64,000 bases of DNA, from the NCBI RefSeq assembly GCF_963678635.1, contig NC_087068.1, positions 32,242,318-32,306,317 of the forward strand, written 5' to 3'. Positions 40,601-43,600 of the stretch are shown here, piece by piece. The stretch comes from Symsagittifera roscoffensis. Taxonomy: Eukaryota; Xenacoelomorpha; Acoela; Convolutidae. The notes under the pieces are model-generated. The model was not told where the DNA came from. It searched no databases and saw only the letters and a list, made by a program, of their open reading frames with translations. Numbering within the stretch: position 1 is the first letter of the stretch; each line of letters begins with the position of its first letter. A program made the position numbers and the translations under genes.

Positions 40601-43600
40601 GCAGGGAAAACGCCAAAAATGTCTTAAAAAAAATCGTTCATTCGCCCATTAAAATCAAAAATTTTTTGTCCGGTGACTGGATTTTGTTTTTCCTAGAAGT
40701 AATATTTGACATCTCAAAATGAAAGTCTAATTATTTTACAGACATGATGATCTTATGTGCATTTTTTAAAGAAAAAATATATTCAAGTTTTCACAATTAT
40801 AAAACTATCTTCCTGAATTGTAGCTTCAAAAATTGTAGTTTCTTTTTATTTGAACGAATTTTCTATTTTCGACTAAGAAGCGTTTTGAATGTACCTATGT
40901 TTAAACTATAGTGTACAATATGTATTTGTAGGCTGACTATCCATTGGATCAGATCTTGAACACGAACTGTAGGATCATCTGTGGCCAGGAAAAAGCTGAG
41001 AACATCTTCATCAACCTCCTCATTCCCCTGTTCACACATATGGGCAGCAACAGACAAGGTCACATCACAACACACTTTGCTTACACAAACTACTTTTTTG
41101 TATCACGATTTTTTGGATTAGAAAAAAATCATCGATGTCGCGTTATCTTTTCTCTAGTTGTCTCAAGTAGTGCTCACAGAAGTATCCTACTATTTTTTCC
41201 AAGATTCCTTAAAATTGAAACTTCATATCAATTTGAACTTAAATTTTTCATTGAGCTCAAAAATCAAATTAAAATAGCAGCTGTAAAATAGCAGCAACTG
41301 CAATTTTCATAACTTTGGTTGTGATGATGTGTTTTTTTTGGTTCACTTTAGACTGTCCCAGAATGCGCACAGACGACGTGTCCTTTATCTGTCATACCAT
41401 CTTCAACACCATGCTACCCTCCTCCAGTCTGCACCATGGCAGGGCCACCTCCCAAAACTCCTCCTCCTCCTCATCCAACAGCAACGGAACCAACTCGGCT
41501 GTCGTCGTCAACTCCACAGTTGGGTCCACCTCCAATCCAGCGGCACCTGGACTGAATATTGAGAATGTGACTCATGTGCCCAAGGCGGTGAACAACTCCC
41601 CCAACCCCCCACATAATCCCTCCTCGGCTGACTCGGCCGGAGCTATGTTCGACTCCTTCTTCGAGAGTGGGTTCCTAGGTTAGCAGCCAATTACGTCTTA
41701 TTGTCCGCGATTGATCTCCGTTCAATGCAGCTATAGATGGGCTTACGAGTTCTGGGTTTGGTTTCACGATGGCTAAGGTCAAAGAAAGCACATATGTATT
41801 CTCCGAGTGTATTAATATATTTAAAAATTTTCACGCTCAGTGAAGTTACTGTTTTTTTTTACCATATCAACAGTTATATATTTTCAAGTATATTGCTCTA
41901 CGAGTGTTCTGATTGTTGCATACAATGTTGAGTGTGTGTTAGCTCTGAAGTTCCTGGTGGCCTGCTTTCCCGATGGACTGAAGCGGGACTGGGTGTGGAT
42001 GGCTGGGTGTGTGAAGGAGATGGGTTCCACCCTCCACTGTGGCATCGCATTCTGGGACTTCCTCCTCTTCATTATAGAACAAGACGCATTCCTCTTCACC
42101 CTCCTCAAACCCTTCCTACAATTCAAGGTCACTGAACACAATTAAACTTCCATCAGCACTCCCTGTATGGTTACTTTTTGACATCTATTTACTTGAAATG
42201 TTGCAAATTCGAGGAAAAGTTTACTGAGTCTGAAAATTGCTGCTGCTTAAAAAATATCCTAAAAGTATTTTGGGTGGCAATGAAAGAGTTAATTAATTCG
42301 TTGGGGTTTGAATTATATAATTGATTGGTTTTTATTCCCAAGAAAATGTACTTTCTGTGTAATGTTGTGTTTTGCCAGATGTGTCGTGTGATGTGTGCGA
42401 CTGAGCCGGAGATGGCGTTCCAGTTCTACATCCAGCACAAGATATTCAGTCCAGTCAAGGAGAGACCCTGCAAGGGCACCACACTCGAACAGCTCGGCAG
42501 CGAGTTCCGCACTCTCAAAGCACGCAATGCTCAGACACTCCTCAAAGGTAACGTTTCAGTCTATTTAGTTACCTCTCAATTCTTAGAATGCTTTTCTACA
42601 GCTGCACACACAGTGAATGTTTTTGAGATGCTGTAACACGTGTATTTATTATTCAGACTAATTGGGAAAGTATACGAGCGATCTAAAGTAAAAATAATTT
42701 TAAAGCAAATGAGATTTGGGAGAACACGTAAAGGATTTCTCAGAGAACCATTTTTGTTTATATGATATTCCAGAGGTATATCATAACTTCAAGCCAATTA
42801 AAAATACGTTATCAGAGAAAACCGAAAAGCGCTGTTTTGCTTACCAAAAGCGTTTTTTAAGATAAATCAAATACCATTCGCATTGTGCACGAACCTCGAC
42901 TTGATATTAAGACGTCAACCTTAGTTTTAAACAAGAAGACAAAAGTGTGCTCTCTGGCTTCTAAATTCCACAGACCTTTCTTTCCTTTAAACGTGTTAAA
43001 GGTTTTTGTAGCCGGAATCCGTACACAAAGGATGCCTCCACAAAAATCAGACAATTTGTTCACCACAGTAAATATTTGAGACATCCAATGACAAATGATA
43101 AACTATTGTCTCGTGATGCTTCTTTTGTGTAAAATCAATTGTCTTTACACAAGCAAAGCTTGTGTTATAGTATGAATTCTCTTTTTTTCAACTTAAAATG
43201 GTGTTGCGACAAAATGTGTTCATTTTGAAAGTGTTCTTTTTGATCAATAACCAGCTATTAAGTGCAGCCAATGCTAAGGATATTAACAGAGACTATTATA
43301 TTACAAATAACACTTTAGCTTCCAGGTATCATGGATCTGTAGCGTAGAGTTAGAGAAGGAGACCAGCAAAAAAATAAGAGGGCTCAAACCTGGGCAGGGT
43401 CGAGTGTTTTATTGAACTTTTTCGTATACTAAAATGCGTCCGCTCTATAAATTAAGGCATGTTAGGTGGTAAATTTATTTTTTTTTCAGATTGACTGTTA
43501 CTGCTAATGCTTTATAATTGGATTGCGTCACTTTGCGATTATGTAGACTCATTATTTGCGTGCGCCACTTAAAAAAATTTGTAGACTCAAAACTTTTTTT

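Larger units (their letters stand above)
34758..40931. other. 6.2-kb intron
   Basis: The protein is continuous across it (ALQMHLLK to ADYPLDQIL), so it contains no missing unc80 exon. It holds an LTR-like stretch (35206-35435), the best GCGAAGCT hairpin (36942-36958), a degenerate nested-hairpin copy (37918-38110), a GC-rich island (38640-38835) and a small nested-hairpin end (39325-39375). The remainder is AT-rich without signal. Confidence 0.75.
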